Part shown: positions 23,603 through 33,849 of the stretch, piece after piece | Position numbering within the stretch: position 1 is the stretch's first letter | Layout: each line of letters opens with the position of its first letter | Source of the DNA: Roseovarius albus | Lineage (GTDB): Bacteria > Pseudomonadota > Alphaproteobacteria > Rhodobacterales > Rhodobacteraceae | NCBI RefSeq assembly: GCF_900172335.1 | Contig: NZ_FWFX01000004.1 | Coordinates: 124,001-188,000, forward strand | DNA: 64,000 nucleotides | Reading direction: 5' to 3' | Position numbers and translations under genes: made by a program | The notes under the pieces: generated by a model | Told to the model about the DNA's origin: nothing | Databases searched by the model: none | Seen by the model: the letters and a program-made list of their open reading frames with translations, nothing else

Positions 23603-24484
23603 TTAAAGAGATGTCGCAGGCACCTTCTGCCACTTTGACATACGCGCGCGGAACCAGGTGCGTTGTCTCTTGGCAAATTGTCGTGTGGCGATTGTGGCGC
23701 GTTCTTTCGCCTGATCCAATGTTAGCCGACCATCGAGATGCGCAATCAGCTCGGGTGCGCCGATAGCCCTAGAGGACAAGAGTGAAGGATCCCAAACCGC
23801 TAGATTTTCTCGTGCTTCCTCAAGTGCACCTTGCTTTAACATCACATCAAATCGTTTTTCTATGCGATTGTTTAACCACTCTTTTTCGGATTCCACCAAA
23901 AGCGGTATGGTGCCTTGCAAAGGCAACAAAGGAGGAGGAGTGTTGTCCTGCCAATCGGTCAATCCACGGCCTGTGGTCTGCAGAACTTCCCACGCGCGCT
24001 GAACCCGCATTGGGTTCTGTACATCTATACGAGAGCGGGTTTCGTCATCGATATCAGCCAACATCGCGCTTAGTCCTTTAGTGCTCAGCTTTTTGTTGGC
24101 GTCTTCGCGTATTTTCGAGGGAGTTGGCGGAATTTCGGCCAATCCTTCAGTCAGAGCCGTGAAATAGAGGCCGGTTCCTCCGGTGATTATCGGTCTGACA
24201 CCTGATTTAAGTACCATAGCCACTTCGCGTAGCCAATGACCCACAGAATAAGGGTCGTCATGCGCAATATGCCCATAAAGCAAATGCGGTGCCTGTTGCT
24301 CATCTTCGAGTGAGGGGCGCGCAGTAAGCACGCGCCAGTTGTCAAACACCTGAATGGCGTCGGCATTCACGATCACGCCGCCTTGTTCTTGCGCAATGCG
24401 TAGCGCCAGCGCAGATTTGCCAGAGGCGGTTGGCCCGGCAATTAGGACAGGTTTTTCTTTGGGAATGGCGGAAATGTCTATCAT
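23603..24484 (-). CDS. miaA: tRNA dimethylallyltransferase
   Basis: A 293-residue enzyme that transfers an isopentenyl group to A37 of tRNAs reading UNN codons. The P-loop is [55 protein letters not shown] and the tRNA-binding region ([15 protein letters not shown] near the C-terminus) are conserved. The frame is open to 24601, but the ATG at 24484 ([15 protein letters not shown]) gives the usual length and has AGG four to five bases upstream. It is divergent from pyrH. Confidence 0.96.
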   Translation of the reverse strand: MIDISAIPKEKPVLIAGPTASGKSALALRIAQEQGGVIVNADAIQVFDNWRVLTARPSLEDEQQAPHLLYGHIAHDDPYSVGHWLREVAMVLKSGVRPIITGGTGLYFTALTEGLAEIPPTPSKIREDANKKLSTKGLSAMLADIDDETRSRIDVQNPMRVQRAWEVLQTTGRGLTDWQDNTPPPLLPLQGTIPLLVESEKEWLNNRIEKRFDVMLKQGALEEARENLAVWDPSLLSSRAIGAPELIAHLDGRLTLDQAKERATIATRQFAKRQRTWFRARMSKWQKVPATSL

Positions 24485-24632
24485 CGGACCTATCCAATAG
24501 GTCAGAATATCTCTAGATGCGAGAAAGATTTGCGCAAATTCCGTGCAGAGGCCGACTCTGCGATTGAACCTAGCCGCAATTTCCGACATTTTGCACATCA
24601 ATTAGCCTAATCATTTTGCGGAGCGCTGCCCT

Positions 24633-25364
24633 ATGTCCGAATCCGAGACCCCCGACTCTAAGTTCAAACGTGTCATGCTGAAGATCTCGGGCGAGGCACT
24701 GATGGGGGATCAGGGATTTGGCTTGCACCCGCCGACCGTTGAAAGAATCGCCAAAGAAGTGAAAATCGTCCACGATCTTGGGGTTGAGATTTGCATGGTC
24801 ATTGGTGGCGGCAACGTGTTTCGAGGGTTGTCAGGCAGCGCGCAGGGCATGGAACGGACCACAGCCGACTATATGGGCATGCTGGCCACGGTGATGAATG
24901 CGCTGGCGATGCAAAGCGCGTTGGAAAAGCTGGGTGTGTTCTGCCGAGTTATTTCGGCCATTCGGATGGACGAAGTGGCCGAGCCATACATTCGCCGTCG
25001 TGCAGTGCGTCACCTAGAAAAAAAACGGGTTTGCATCTTTGCTGCAGGCACCGGAAACCCTTATTTTACAACGGACACGGCGGCAACATTGCGTGCTAAT
25101 GAAATGGCGTGTGAGGCCATCTTCAAAGGTACCAAAGTCGATGGCGTTTACGACAAAGATCCTGTGACAAATGACGATGCAAAACGCTACGACAGGGTCA
25201 GTTATGATGAGGTTTTGGCCAAGCACCTGAAGGTGATGGATGCCAGCGCGATTGCATTAGCGCGCGACAACAATTTGCCAATCATTGTCTTCAGTCTGGA
25301 TGAGCCCGGTGGGTTCCGCAGCATATTGGATGGCATCGGCACCTATACAACCGTGCACGGCTGA
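24633..25364 (+). CDS. pyrH: UMP kinase
   Basis: A 243-residue amino-acid-kinase-fold enzyme that phosphorylates UMP to [50 protein letters not shown], and [20 protein letters not shown] are the expected substrate loops. GGAG lies nine bases before the ATG. It is first in a long plus-strand cluster in which pyrH-frr-uppS-cdsA-dxr-rseP follows the widely conserved bacterial order. Confidence 0.98.
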   Translation: MSESETPDSKFKRVMLKISGEALMGDQGFGLHPPTVERIAKEVKIVHDLGVEICMVIGGGNVFRGLSGSAQGMERTTADYMGMLATVMNALAMQSALEKLGVFCRVISAIRMDEVAEPYIRRRAVRHLEKKRVCIFAAGTGNPYFTTDTAATLRANEMACEAIFKGTKVDGVYDKDPVTNDDAKRYDRVSYDEVLAKHLKVMDASAIALARDNNLPIIVFSLDEPGGFRSILDGIGTYTTVHG

Positions 25365-25424
25365 CGTTAAAAGATTTAAAGATACGGCGCAGGACGAAGA
25401 ACTGGCCGCAAGAAGGATAAAAAT

Positions 25425-25988
25425 ATGTCGGATGACTTCGAACTGGATACTGGGGATCTAGAGCGCCGCATGGACGGCGCAATTGCATCTTTGCGGACTG
25501 AATTCGCATCATTGCGTACGGGGCGCGCTTCGGCCAGCATGCTTGAGCCGGTGATGGTAGATGCCTACGGCTCACCCACTCCAATCAATCAGGTGGGGAC
25601 GGTGAATGTACCAGAACCCCGGATGGTGACAGTGAATGTCTGGGACAAATCCTTGGTTGGGAAAGTGGAAAAAGCTATTCGTGAAAGTGGCTTGGGGATC
25701 AATCCTCAACTTAACGGCACGATCATCATGCTCCCCATTCCTGAGCTCAACGAAGAGCGTCGCCGTGAATTGACCAAGGTGGCCTCGCAATATGCGGAAA
25801 ATGGTCGCGTTGCGATCCGCAATGTGCGTCGGGATGGCATGGACCAAATAAAAAAGGCCAAGTCCGATGGCATGTCGGAAGATGACCAGAAGTTCTGGGA
25901 AACTGAGGTGCAGGAGTTGACGGATAGCTACATAAAATCCGTTGATGAAGCGCTTGAAAACAAGCAAGCCGAAATTATGCAGGTCTGA
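25425..25988 (+). CDS. frr: Ribosome recycling factor
   Basis: A 187-residue tRNA-mimicking protein that splits post-termination ribosomes with EF-G. It shows the normal length and the conserved segments [33 protein letters not shown], and [24 protein letters not shown] is seven bases before the ATG. It follows pyrH by 60 bases. Confidence 0.98.
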   Translation: MSDDFELDTGDLERRMDGAIASLRTEFASLRTGRASASMLEPVMVDAYGSPTPINQVGTVNVPEPRMVTVNVWDKSLVGKVEKAIRESGLGINPQLNGTIIMLPIPELNEERRRELTKVASQYAENGRVAIRNVRRDGMDQIKKAKSDGMSEDDQKFWETEVQELTDSYIKSVDEALENKQAEIMQV

Positions 25989-26005
25989 GGACCGGAGGGC
26001 GCGCC

Positions 26006-26728
26006 ATGGTCAGCACAACTGACACACAGCGGGGGCCGAACCATGTCGCGATCATCATGGATGGGAACGGCCGGTGGGCGCAGGCGCGGGGTCGGCCCCG
26101 CCTGTTCGGGCACCATGCTGGTGCGCGTCGCGTACGCGATGTTGTACAGGCGTGCCCAAAGTTGGGCGTCAAATATCTGACAATCTTTGCCTTTTCGACC
26201 GAGAACTGGAAACGAACTCAGACCGAAGTTGCCGGTCTGATGAAGCTGTTTCATCGTTATATAGTATCGGAAATGCAGGAATTCGTGAAATCAAATGTGC
26301 GGGTACGGTTTATTGGTGATCGTCTGCGGTTAGACCGTAAACTGCAGATACTGATGGATGAGGCGGAGCAGCTAACCAAAGGATGCGATGGTATCCATCT
26401 CACCGTTGCCTTGAACTATGGTGGACGCGATGAGGTTTCGCGCGCCACCAAACGATTGGCGCAGGATGTTGCGGATGGCCGGTTGGACCCCAAAGAAGTA
26501 AATGAAGAAACACTTCCAAAGTATTTGGATACGTGTGTTTTACCCGATCCAGACCTTGTGATCCGCACAAGTGGGGAAGCGCGCATTTCTAACTTTCTCC
26601 TCTGGCAATCAGCCTATTCAGAATATGAATTCGTCGAGACACTCTGGCCGGATTTCACAGAAGAAATATTTTCTAAGATCATCACCTCTTACGGGTCACG
26701 CGAGCGTCGCTACGGGGCGGTGTCCTGA
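26006..26728 (+). CDS. uppS: Isoprenyl transferase (undecaprenyl diphosphate synthase)
   Basis: A 240-residue cis-prenyltransferase that builds the C55 lipid carrier for peptidoglycan and polysaccharide export. The catalytic Asp motif is VAIIMDGNGRWAQARG. FAFSTENWKRTQTEV, LNYGGRDEVSRA, and PDLVIRTSGEARISNFLLWQ are conserved. GGAGGG precedes the ATG, which lies 17 bases after the frr stop. Its stop overlaps the cdsA start by one base. Confidence 0.98.
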   Translation: MVSTTDTQRGPNHVAIIMDGNGRWAQARGRPRLFGHHAGARRVRDVVQACPKLGVKYLTIFAFSTENWKRTQTEVAGLMKLFHRYIVSEMQEFVKSNVRVRFIGDRLRLDRKLQILMDEAEQLTKGCDGIHLTVALNYGGRDEVSRATKRLAQDVADGRLDPKEVNEETLPKYLDTCVLPDPDLVIRTSGEARISNFLLWQSAYSEYEFVETLWPDFTEEIFSKIITSYGSRERRYGAVS

Positions 26729-27510
26729 TGGCGGGATCAACGCAATGGGCTGATCTGAAGCCGCGTGTGATCTCTGCTCTTGTCATGGCGGCAGTGGGAC
26801 TATGCGTCATCCTGGTAGGTGGTTGGCTGTTTACGCTGGCCATATCGATCATTGCTGGCGTGATGATTTGGGAAGTGATGCGGATGTTCATGGCACCCAA
26901 GGCGGTGTCGCAGGCAGCATTGTGTGGATTTGCGGTGTTCTTGTCCGCAATCTTGCCAGCGCTACTGGTGATTCCGATTTTGGGGGCAGCCGTCATCGTC
27001 ACAGCCTCGAACGTTGAGCGTGACAGGGGCCTGTTTGTTAGCTATGCGCTGTGGATTTTGTTTGCCTGCTTTGGGTTCATCCTGCTTCGCCACGAGGCGG
27101 CGCTTACTTGGATGCTTTGGCTGGTGCTGATCGTAGTTGGTACAGATATTGCTGGGTATTTTGCTGGGCGTATGTTTGGCGGGCCGAAATTTTGGCCAGC
27201 GGTCAGCCCAAAGAAAACATGGTCTGGCACGGCTGCCGGCTGGGTGGCTGCGGCGATCATCGGGATCATTTTCACGGGACCAACGGGCATGGGAATCGGG
27301 TTCGTTATCGTTTCAGTGATCCTGAGCTTTAGTAGCCAGATGGGTGATATTGCCGAAAGTGCTTTGAAACGACGTATGGGGGTCAAGGATAGCTCGGATC
27401 TTATTCCCGGGCATGGTGGGTTTCTGGATCGGTTCGATGGCATGATGGGGGCATCGGTAGTGTTTGCGCTGTTTTGGATCATAGGTTTGCTGAGCTCGGG
27501 TGCGGCATGA
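26728..27510 (+). CDS. cdsA: Phosphatidate cytidylyltransferase
   Basis: A 260-residue inner-membrane enzyme that makes CDP-diacylglycerol from phosphatidate and CTP. It has about eight hydrophobic segments, and the C-terminal family signature is clear: SALKRRMGVKDSSDLIPGHG followed by GFLDRFDGMM, carrying the catalytic Asp residues. SPKKTWSGTAAG upstream is also conserved. It overlaps uppS by one base at its start and dxr by four at its end, so translation is coupled. Confidence 0.97.
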   Translation: MAGSTQWADLKPRVISALVMAAVGLCVILVGGWLFTLAISIIAGVMIWEVMRMFMAPKAVSQAALCGFAVFLSAILPALLVIPILGAAVIVTASNVERDRGLFVSYALWILFACFGFILLRHEAALTWMLWLVLIVVGTDIAGYFAGRMFGGPKFWPAVSPKKTWSGTAAGWVAAAIIGIIFTGPTGMGIGFVIVSVILSFSSQMGDIAESALKRRMGVKDSSDLIPGHGGFLDRFDGMMGASVVFALFWIIGLLSSGAA

Positions 27511-28700
27511 GGCGTATTTCTATCTTTGGCGCAACCGGATCGATCGGCCAAAGCACGATCGATTTGATCCGTCGCGACAAAGACCAATATGATGTAGTGG
27601 CCCTGACCGGGGGTGCAAATATGGCCCAGCTTGCTGCGGATGCAGTGGAATTTAACGCCGAAGTGGCAGTCACGGCCTTTGACGACAAGTTACCCGAGCT
27701 TCGCGATGCTTTGCGGAATAGTGGGGTTGAAGCCGCCTCGGGCACTAGGGCTTTGGAAGAAGCGGCCAGTAGACCAGTTGACTGGCTGATGTCGGCGATT
27801 GTCGGGGCAGCGGGACTGAAGCCCGGCTTAATTGCACTGGAGCAGGGTGCGACGCTAGCGCTGGCGAACAAAGAATCGCTGGTTACAGCCGGACCATTGT
27901 TGATGCAGGCGGCACAGCAGCATGGGGCTAAGATCATTCCTGTGGACAGTGAACATTCAGCTGTGTTTCAGGCGCTGAATGGCGAAGATATCTCAACAGT
28001 GGAACGCGTCATTCTAACGGCCAGTGGTGGAGCATTTCGCGACTGGACGCTTGAGCAGATGGCGCAGGCCACCGCCAAGCAAGCGATGCAACATCCAAAC
28101 TGGTCAATGGGTGCGCGGATCACGATTGATAGCGCTTCAATGTTCAACAAAGCACTTGAGGTGCTTGAAGCAAAAGAGTTTTTCGACCTGAAGCCTGAGC
28201 AAGTTGAAGTGTTAGTTCATCCAGAATCCCTGGTACATGCCCTGGTTGGATTTTGCGACGGGGGAATGATGGCCCATGTTGGTGCCCCGGATATGCGTCA
28301 TGCCATAGGGTATGCGCTGAATTGGCCCAAGCGAAGGCCACTACCTGTTCCGATGCTGGATCTGGCGACGCAGGGCCAATTGAGCTTTTATGCCCCCAAT
28401 CTGACCAATTACCCGGCGTTGCGGTTGGCCCAATCAGTGATGAAACGTGGCGGATTGAGCGGAGCAGTATTTAATGCTGCGAAAGAACGTGCGCTGGATC
28501 ATTTTATGGCTGGTCGGATCGGGTTTTGTGATATGAGCGCCAATGTCGAGGCGGTTCTTGAGGGAATTACCGGATCAAGCAGTTTGATTGATGCGGAAGT
28601 GACCTTAGATAATGTGCAACACATCGACCGGATAGCGCGCGAATCTGTCGATGCCCGCGTGTTCAATAGCGACGCGCAACAAAAAGTACTGAGAGGCTAG
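27507..28700 (+). CDS. dxr: 1-deoxy-D-xylulose-5-phosphate reductoisomerase
   Basis: A 397-residue enzyme of the MEP isoprenoid pathway that converts DXP to MEP with NADPH. ISIFGATGSIGQSTIDLI binds the cofactor, and VDSEHSAVFQAL plus TASGGAFRDW and IDSASMFNKALE form the metal and substrate sites. The frame extends 33 bases upstream, but the ATG at 27507, overlapping the cdsA stop as ATGA, gives the standard protein start. It supplies precursors for uppS two genes upstream. Confidence 0.98.
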   Translation: MRRISIFGATGSIGQSTIDLIRRDKDQYDVVALTGGANMAQLAADAVEFNAEVAVTAFDDKLPELRDALRNSGVEAASGTRALEEAASRPVDWLMSAIVGAAGLKPGLIALEQGATLALANKESLVTAGPLLMQAAQQHGAKIIPVDSEHSAVFQALNGEDISTVERVILTASGGAFRDWTLEQMAQATAKQAMQHPNWSMGARITIDSASMFNKALEVLEAKEFFDLKPEQVEVLVHPESLVHALVGFCDGGMMAHVGAPDMRHAIGYALNWPKRRPLPVPMLDLATQGQLSFYAPNLTNYPALRLAQSVMKRGGLSGAVFNAAKERALDHFMAGRIGFCDMSANVEAVLEGITGSSSLIDAEVTLDNVQHIDRIARESVDARVFNSDAQQKVLRG

Positions 28701-28701
28701 T

Positions 28702-30051
28702 TTGGAATTTTCTTCGATCATCCCGCAATTTGGCGGTGCTTTGACGACAACCATTGCCTTTGTGTTGGCGCTCTCTGTCATTGTCGCGATTCACGAGTAT
28801 GGACATTACATCGTCGGGCGCTGGTGTGGAATCAAGGCCGAAGTGTTTTCGCTGGGCTTTGGACCGGTGTTGTGGGCGCGTACCGACAAGCACGGCACTC
28901 AGTGGCAAGTGGCCGCTCTTCCTTTGGGGGGGTATGTAAAATTCCTCGGCGATGCTGATTCTGCCAGCGCGGGCGTGGATGCCGAAACCGTGGAGGCAAT
29001 GAATCAAGCGCAACGCCGGCACACAATGCATGGCGCCCCGCTGTGGGCCCGAACAGCCACAGTCGCTGCGGGCCCGATTTTCAATTTCGTGCTGGCGGTT
29101 CTCATATTCGCCGGGATTTCAATAGTGCAGGGCAAGATCAAGGAGCCTTTGGCCATTGGCGAACTGCGTCCGTCCCCGATTGAGGAAATCACATTGGAGC
29201 CCGGCGATCAGGTTGTTCGCATTGCCGGGACCGAGGTGCCTGATTGGGGAACCGCAGGCGCGTTCGATGCCTTTCTCAATGATCTGCCCATCGAGCCGGT
29301 TCTTGATTATGATGTTGTCCGCGATGGCCGAGCGATTAGTGTCGCGGGCCCGTATCCGCGACCACCGGTGATTGTGGGTCTTGCACCCCGTTCGGCGGCC
29401 TATTCTACAGGTCTGAAGAATGGTGATGTGATCCTAAACGTGGATGGCGCCCCATTGACTGCGTTTTCAGAATTGAAAGACATCGTTGAAGGATCGAACG
29501 GCAAAGAACTGGCGCTGGATATCTGGCGGGCTGGGGAGGTTCTGGAGTTTAATCTCAGCCCGAAGCGCGTTGATGACCGCGGGGCAGACGGCAGCTTTGA
29601 GACCCAGTGGCGCATTGGCATCGCGGGTGGCCTTGCCTTTGAGCCTGCAACTACGTCGATCGGCATAGGAGAGGCGCTCTTGTCTAGCGTCGCTCGTCTC
29701 TGGTCCGTAATCGAATCCTCGCTATCTGGGCTGTATCATATGGTGACGGGCGCGATCAGCAGCTGCAACATGTCGGGGCCGCTTGGCATTGCCCAGGTCT
29801 CGGGCGCAATGGCGAACCAAGGCGCGGGTAGTTTCATTAACTTCATCGCAATTCTTTCAGCAGCCGTGGGGCTGATGAATCTGTTCCCGATCCCTGTCTT
29901 GGATGGTGGGCACTTGGTTTTCTATGCCTACGAGGCAGTTGTTCGACGGCCTCCAAGTGCGAGGGTTATGCATGCGCTGATGAGCTTTGGTCTTATATTT
30001 GTTCTGGGTTTAATGGCCTTTGCGCTAACGAATGATATTTTGTGCCCATGA
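28702..30051 (+). CDS. rseP: RIP metalloprotease RseP (site-2 protease)
   Basis: A 449-residue intramembrane zinc protease, which in relatives cleaves anti-sigma factors and signal-peptide remnants. The HEYGH zinc motif sits in the first membrane segment, PDZ sequence follows in the middle (PPVIVGLAPRSAAYSTGLKNGD), and the third zinc ligand is in NLFPIPVLDGGHLVFY near the C-terminus. The start codon is TTG at 28702: GAGAGG lies five bases upstream, and the next ATG would lie downstream of the HExxH motif and cut into the active site. It starts one base after the dxr stop. Confidence 0.96.
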   Translation: MEFSSIIPQFGGALTTTIAFVLALSVIVAIHEYGHYIVGRWCGIKAEVFSLGFGPVLWARTDKHGTQWQVAALPLGGYVKFLGDADSASAGVDAETVEAMNQAQRRHTMHGAPLWARTATVAAGPIFNFVLAVLIFAGISIVQGKIKEPLAIGELRPSPIEEITLEPGDQVVRIAGTEVPDWGTAGAFDAFLNDLPIEPVLDYDVVRDGRAISVAGPYPRPPVIVGLAPRSAAYSTGLKNGDVILNVDGAPLTAFSELKDIVEGSNGKELALDIWRAGEVLEFNLSPKRVDDRGADGSFETQWRIGIAGGLAFEPATTSIGIGEALLSSVARLWSVIESSLSGLYHMVTGAISSCNMSGPLGIAQVSGAMANQGAGSFINFIAILSAAVGLMNLFPIPVLDGGHLVFYAYEAVVRRPPSARVMHALMSFGLIFVLGLMAFALTNDILCP

Positions 30052-30139
30052 TCGAGCGTCACAGTTTCGCCACAATCTCTCACGGAATGATGCCGCAATC
30101 TTGAGGTAGACGTTTCTGAGCAAACATTGTGAGGCTGTC

Positions 30140-30271
30140 ATGATTCAAGGTGCCAGTGGATTTCGTGGACTATCACTCCTGTTCAACCTGAACTGGGATA
30201 GAATTCTCTACGTGGCAACGGTTCTTGTTGCCCTGTTTGCAGGTGCATTCTTCGGCTCATTGTTACTGTAA
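30140..30271 (+). CDS. Small single-pass membrane protein (43 aa), function unknown
   Basis: A short frame, ATG at 30140 to TAA at 30271, with GTGAGG five bases upstream. A 20-residue polar to amphipathic part (MIQGASGFRGLSLLFNLNWD) is followed by a hydrophobic stretch (YVATVLVALFAGAFFGSLLL) that runs to the C-terminus, predicting one membrane span. I do not recognise a family. It lies between rseP and bamA on the same strand. Good Shine-Dalgarno, clean membrane profile and placement make it likely real, but comparative data would be needed. Confidence 0.6.
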   Translation: MIQGASGFRGLSLLFNLNWDRILYVATVLVALFAGAFFGSLLL

Positions 30272-30351
30272 TTGTGCGATTTAAGCGGCAGTCCGTTGCC
30301 GTTTGATATTCTGGCGCATTGGTCTTTTGACAAGGCACCGGAGTCCGGTTA

Positions 30352-32718
30352 GTGACATTCACCAAAGGGATGTCTTACTGGGTTACAAGAATGAATAAAT
30401 TCAATTGGGGGCGGGGTCTGAAGCATCTTCAGGCGAGGTATTTTGCGCCAACGTTTGGGATGCTATTTGCGATTCTGACGCTGATCGCCGCGCTGTCGTT
30501 TCCACAGAACTCGGCTGCCCAAACCTATCAATTCAATACTGTTTCGGTAGAAGGCAACCAACGGATCGATACGAATACAATCCTCAATTATGCTGGCATC
30601 AGCCGTGGGCAAACCGTTTCCGCTGGGCAGTTGAACGAAGCCTATCAGGATATTTTAGGCAGCGGGCTGTTTGAATCGGTAGAAATGGTGCCGCGTGGCA
30701 GCAACCTGACGATCAAGGTCAAGGAATTCCCAACCATCAACAAAATCGCCTTCGAAGGAAATCGGAAGCTTAAGGACGATGATCTGTCTGGCTTCATTGA
30801 GAGCCGCTCTCGTCAAGTTTTCAGTCCTACCAAGGCCGAACGTGATGCCGCAATCATCACCGAGGCTTATGCACAGAATGGGCGTGCCTCTGCACGAGTC
30901 ACTCCAAAGATCATCAAACGCAGCGACAACAGGGTCGATCTGGTGTTTGAAGTTTTTGAAGGTGGAGCCATTGAGGTTCAACGCATCAGTTTTGTAGGCA
31001 ACCGCGCATATTCTGACAGACGACTGCGCAAGGTGATTGGCAGTAAACAAGCGGGCCTACTGCGGGCCTTTATTGCGCGCGATTCATTTGTTGAGGATAG
31101 ACTGGAGTTCGACAAACAGGTTTTGACGGATTTCTATAACTCGCGTGGCTATGTTGATTTTCGTGTGACAGGAACAAATGCCGAGTTGGCCCGCGAGCAA
31201 GACACTTATTTTGTGACGTTTAATGTTCAAGAAGGGCAACAGTTCCGGTTTGGGCAAATCACGACAGTTAGCGAGATCAAAGGTGTTAATGCGGATGTTT
31301 ATCAAGATATCCTAAAAGTGCGCCCTGGTGTCGTCTATTCTCCCACGTTGATCGAAAGCTCGATTGCCCGCATGGAACGCCAAGGCATCAAGGATGGCGT
31401 TGATTTCCTAAGGGTTGAACCACGTATCAGCCGCAATGATCGTGATCTGACGTTGGATGTTGAGTTCGCATTGGTTCGGGGCCCCCGCGTATTTGTCGAA
31501 CGAATCGATGTTGAAGGTAATACAACGACACTTGACCGGGTTGTTCGCCGCCAATTTGATGTCGTTGAAGGAGATCCATTTAACCCACGTCAAATTCGCG
31601 AAGCCTCTGACCGTATTGAGCGCTTGGGGTATTTTTCTGAAGTCGATGTCGAAGCACGTGAGGGGTCGCGCCCGGATCAGATTGTTGTCGATGTCGACGT
31701 CGAAGAGCAAACGACTGGTAGTGTCAGCTTCGGAGCAAGTTTCTCAACTAACGATGGACTCGGATTGAGCATTGGTTTCGCCGAACGCAATTTTTTAGGA
31801 AGGGGGCAACAGCTCTCGGCCCGAATCGCGGGTTCCGCCGATACGATTAACTACCGTATCAATTTTGTAGAACCGGCTTTCTTGGGACGTGATTTGGAAT
31901 TTGGCCTGTCAACGTCGCTGTTCGAAACGAGCGACCGGAATAGCCTGTTCGATACCACAACTGCAGATTTAACTCCCAGCATCGCATTCCCAATCAGCGA
32001 AAATGGCCGGTTAAGCCTATTTTACAGCTTTGGCTACTCGGATATGGACGACTATACGGGCACGTCCGGGATCCTTGCTAGCGAAGTCGCAGAAAGTGGC
32101 CGCTTTTCGAGCGGGATCGGGTACCGCTACACCTATGACACCCGTCGAACAGGGTTGAACCCAAATGCCGGAGTTTTGCTTTCCTTTGGGCAGGAATTCA
32201 ATGGCCTTGGTGGGGATCAGGACTATATTGAAACAACCGCCAGAATTGTTGGTCAGACCTTGGCCTTTGGCGAAGAAGTCACATTGCGTGCCACTTTGGA
32301 GGGCGGTGCCCTGAGCTACTTCAACGACCAAGAGAGCCGCGCCGTTGATCGCTATAGCCAGCAAATCATCCGCGGGTTTGAGCCTAACGGGATCGGCCCG
32401 ATTGAAGGAACTGAGCATCTTGGCGGTGATTACTTCGCGGCTTTGAAGTTTGAGGCCGAATTCCCAATTGGCCTGCCAGATGAATACGGTATCACCGGTG
32501 GTGCCTTCTACGATATCGGTTCAATTTGGGGCATTGATACAACAAATGCGACAAGTGCGGTGAACTCTCAAGATTTCGAATTGCGCCACGTGATCGGTGT
32601 CTCTGTCTTCTGGGAATCGCCCTTTGGGCCGCTGCGCATGAACTTCTCACGTGCGCTCGAAGATCAACCTGGAGATGAAGAGCAGACCTTTGATTTGACA
32701 GTCCGGTCGAATTTCTGA
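30352..32718 (+). CDS. bamA: Outer membrane protein assembly factor BamA
   Basis: A 788-residue Omp85-family protein, the core of the BAM machine that inserts beta-barrels into the outer membrane. A signal peptide (hydrophobic FGMLFAILTLIAALSF, ending near AAQ) is followed by five POTRA repeats starting YQFNTVSVEGNQRIDTNTIL, then a C-terminal barrel with the lid-lock RGF motif in QQIIRGFEPNGIGP and a terminal Phe. The start is uncertain: GTG at 30352 has GGAG eight bases upstream, while ATGs at 30370 and 30391 give shorter signal peptides. Its stop overlaps the skp-like gene by one base. Confidence 0.96.
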   Translation: MTFTKGMSYWVTRMNKFNWGRGLKHLQARYFAPTFGMLFAILTLIAALSFPQNSAAQTYQFNTVSVEGNQRIDTNTILNYAGISRGQTVSAGQLNEAYQDILGSGLFESVEMVPRGSNLTIKVKEFPTINKIAFEGNRKLKDDDLSGFIESRSRQVFSPTKAERDAAIITEAYAQNGRASARVTPKIIKRSDNRVDLVFEVFEGGAIEVQRISFVGNRAYSDRRLRKVIGSKQAGLLRAFIARDSFVEDRLEFDKQVLTDFYNSRGYVDFRVTGTNAELAREQDTYFVTFNVQEGQQFRFGQITTVSEIKGVNADVYQDILKVRPGVVYSPTLIESSIARMERQGIKDGVDFLRVEPRISRNDRDLTLDVEFALVRGPRVFVERIDVEGNTTTLDRVVRRQFDVVEGDPFNPRQIREASDRIERLGYFSEVDVEAREGSRPDQIVVDVDVEEQTTGSVSFGASFSTNDGLGLSIGFAERNFLGRGQQLSARIAGSADTINYRINFVEPAFLGRDLEFGLSTSLFETSDRNSLFDTTTADLTPSIAFPISENGRLSLFYSFGYSDMDDYTGTSGILASEVAESGRFSSGIGYRYTYDTRRTGLNPNAGVLLSFGQEFNGLGGDQDYIETTARIVGQTLAFGEEVTLRATLEGGALSYFNDQESRAVDRYSQQIIRGFEPNGIGPIEGTEHLGGDYFAALKFEAEFPIGLPDEYGITGGAFYDIGSIWGIDTTNATSAVNSQDFELRHVIGVSVFWESPFGPLRMNFSRALEDQPGDEEQTFDLTVRSNF

Positions 32719-33314
32719 TGCTAACCATGATCTGGCAGCTGTTGCGATGTGTCTGTGTGGCAGGTTTTTTGGCGACCACAGCAGCCGCTCAGTCATTGGG
32801 GGTCGTCCAAAGCGACCTTCTCGTTTTAGATACGGATCGTCTTTTTACAGAAACGATGTTTGGTAAAATGATGACGACCGAATACCAAGCCGCTCGCGAA
32901 AAACTAAGCGCACAAAACCGTCAGATCGAAGCGGAGCTTGAAGCGGAAGAGAAACTTCTGACAGAGTTGAGGGAAGAAACCGCCCCAGTAGAGTTCAAAG
33001 CCTTGGCGGATGCGTTTGACGTCAAAGTTCAGAATCTACGTCGAGCCAGCGACAAGCAGGTGCGGGATCTGGAGCGAAGCCGGGACCTTGCTCCTGTTGC
33101 GTTTATGAGAACAGTCGAACCGATCCTAGTCGAATTGATGGTTGAAACTGGTGGTACCGTGATCTTGGACAAACGGAGTGTGCTGTTGCGGCGCGATGTT
33201 GTGGATATCACTGACATGGCAATCGCCCGCATTGATCAGAAGATCGGTGACGGAAAGCCGGAGGGCATTTCGCCCGACGCCGATGATCCAGAAAATGAGA
33301 CCTCACAAGAGTGA
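32718..33314 (+). CDS. OmpH/Skp-family periplasmic chaperone
   Basis: A 198-residue protein with an N-terminal signal (LLRCVCVAGFLATTAAAQ) followed by the OmpH-family opening LGVVQSDLLVLDTDRLF and a long charged coiled-coil stretch (about residues 60-120, rich in Glu, Lys and Arg). Skp-type trimers carry unfolded outer-membrane proteins to BamA, which is encoded immediately upstream with a one-base overlap. The acidic C-terminal tail (DADDPENETSQE) is probably disordered. Confidence 0.92.
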   Translation: MLTMIWQLLRCVCVAGFLATTAAAQSLGVVQSDLLVLDTDRLFTETMFGKMMTTEYQAAREKLSAQNRQIEAELEAEEKLLTELREETAPVEFKALADAFDVKVQNLRRASDKQVRDLERSRDLAPVAFMRTVEPILVELMVETGGTVILDKRSVLLRRDVVDITDMAIARIDQKIGDGKPEGISPDADDPENETSQE

Positions 33315-33384
33315 GCCTCTCTTGCTCGCGCCTGCTTGAATTGCTAGGGATCATTTAAAAGAACAATGGTCGAAAGGGCGTAAC

Positions 33385-33849
33385 ATGAGCGAGCCGATGA
33401 AATCTGCTGATATTAATTTGATCCAACGGCTTATTCCTCATCGGTATCCGTTTTTGTTCATCGACAAGGTCGTGGACATTGACGGCTTCAAGTCGGCCAA
33501 GGGCATCAAGAACGTCACCATTAACGAGCCGTTCTTTCAGGGACATTTCCCGGGTAAGCCGATCATGCCAGGCGTCACTATAATCGAAGCCATGGCACAG
33601 ACCTCTGCGGTTCTGGTATCGATGGGGTTAAACGCAGAAGATGCCGGACTGCTGGTCTATTTCATGTCGGTTGAAAAATGTAAGTTCCGCCGCATGGTCG
33701 TGCCCGGTGACGTGCTTGAGTTGCAAGTAACAACAATGCGTGGCCGCCCCGGTGGTAAAGTCTGGAAATTCCTGGGTGAGGCCTCGGTTGATGGTGAGGT
33801 GGCCTGTGAAGCGGAATTTGCGGCCATGATTGACGCACCCAAGGAATGA
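33385..33849 (+). CDS. fabZ: 3-hydroxyacyl-ACP dehydratase FabZ
   Basis: A 154-residue hot-dog-fold dehydratase of fatty acid elongation. [14 protein letters not shown] contains the catalytic His and [20 protein letters not shown] is the central hot-dog helix with the catalytic Glu. AAAGGG lies about six bases upstream. Placed before lpxA with a four-base overlap (ATGA), as in the conserved lipid A cluster, where it competes with LpxA/LpxC for hydroxyacyl-ACP. Confidence 0.98.
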   Translation: MSEPMKSADINLIQRLIPHRYPFLFIDKVVDIDGFKSAKGIKNVTINEPFFQGHFPGKPIMPGVTIIEAMAQTSAVLVSMGLNAEDAGLLVYFMSVEKCKFRRMVVPGDVLELQVTTMRGRPGGKVWKFLGEASVDGEVACEAEFAAMIDAPKE

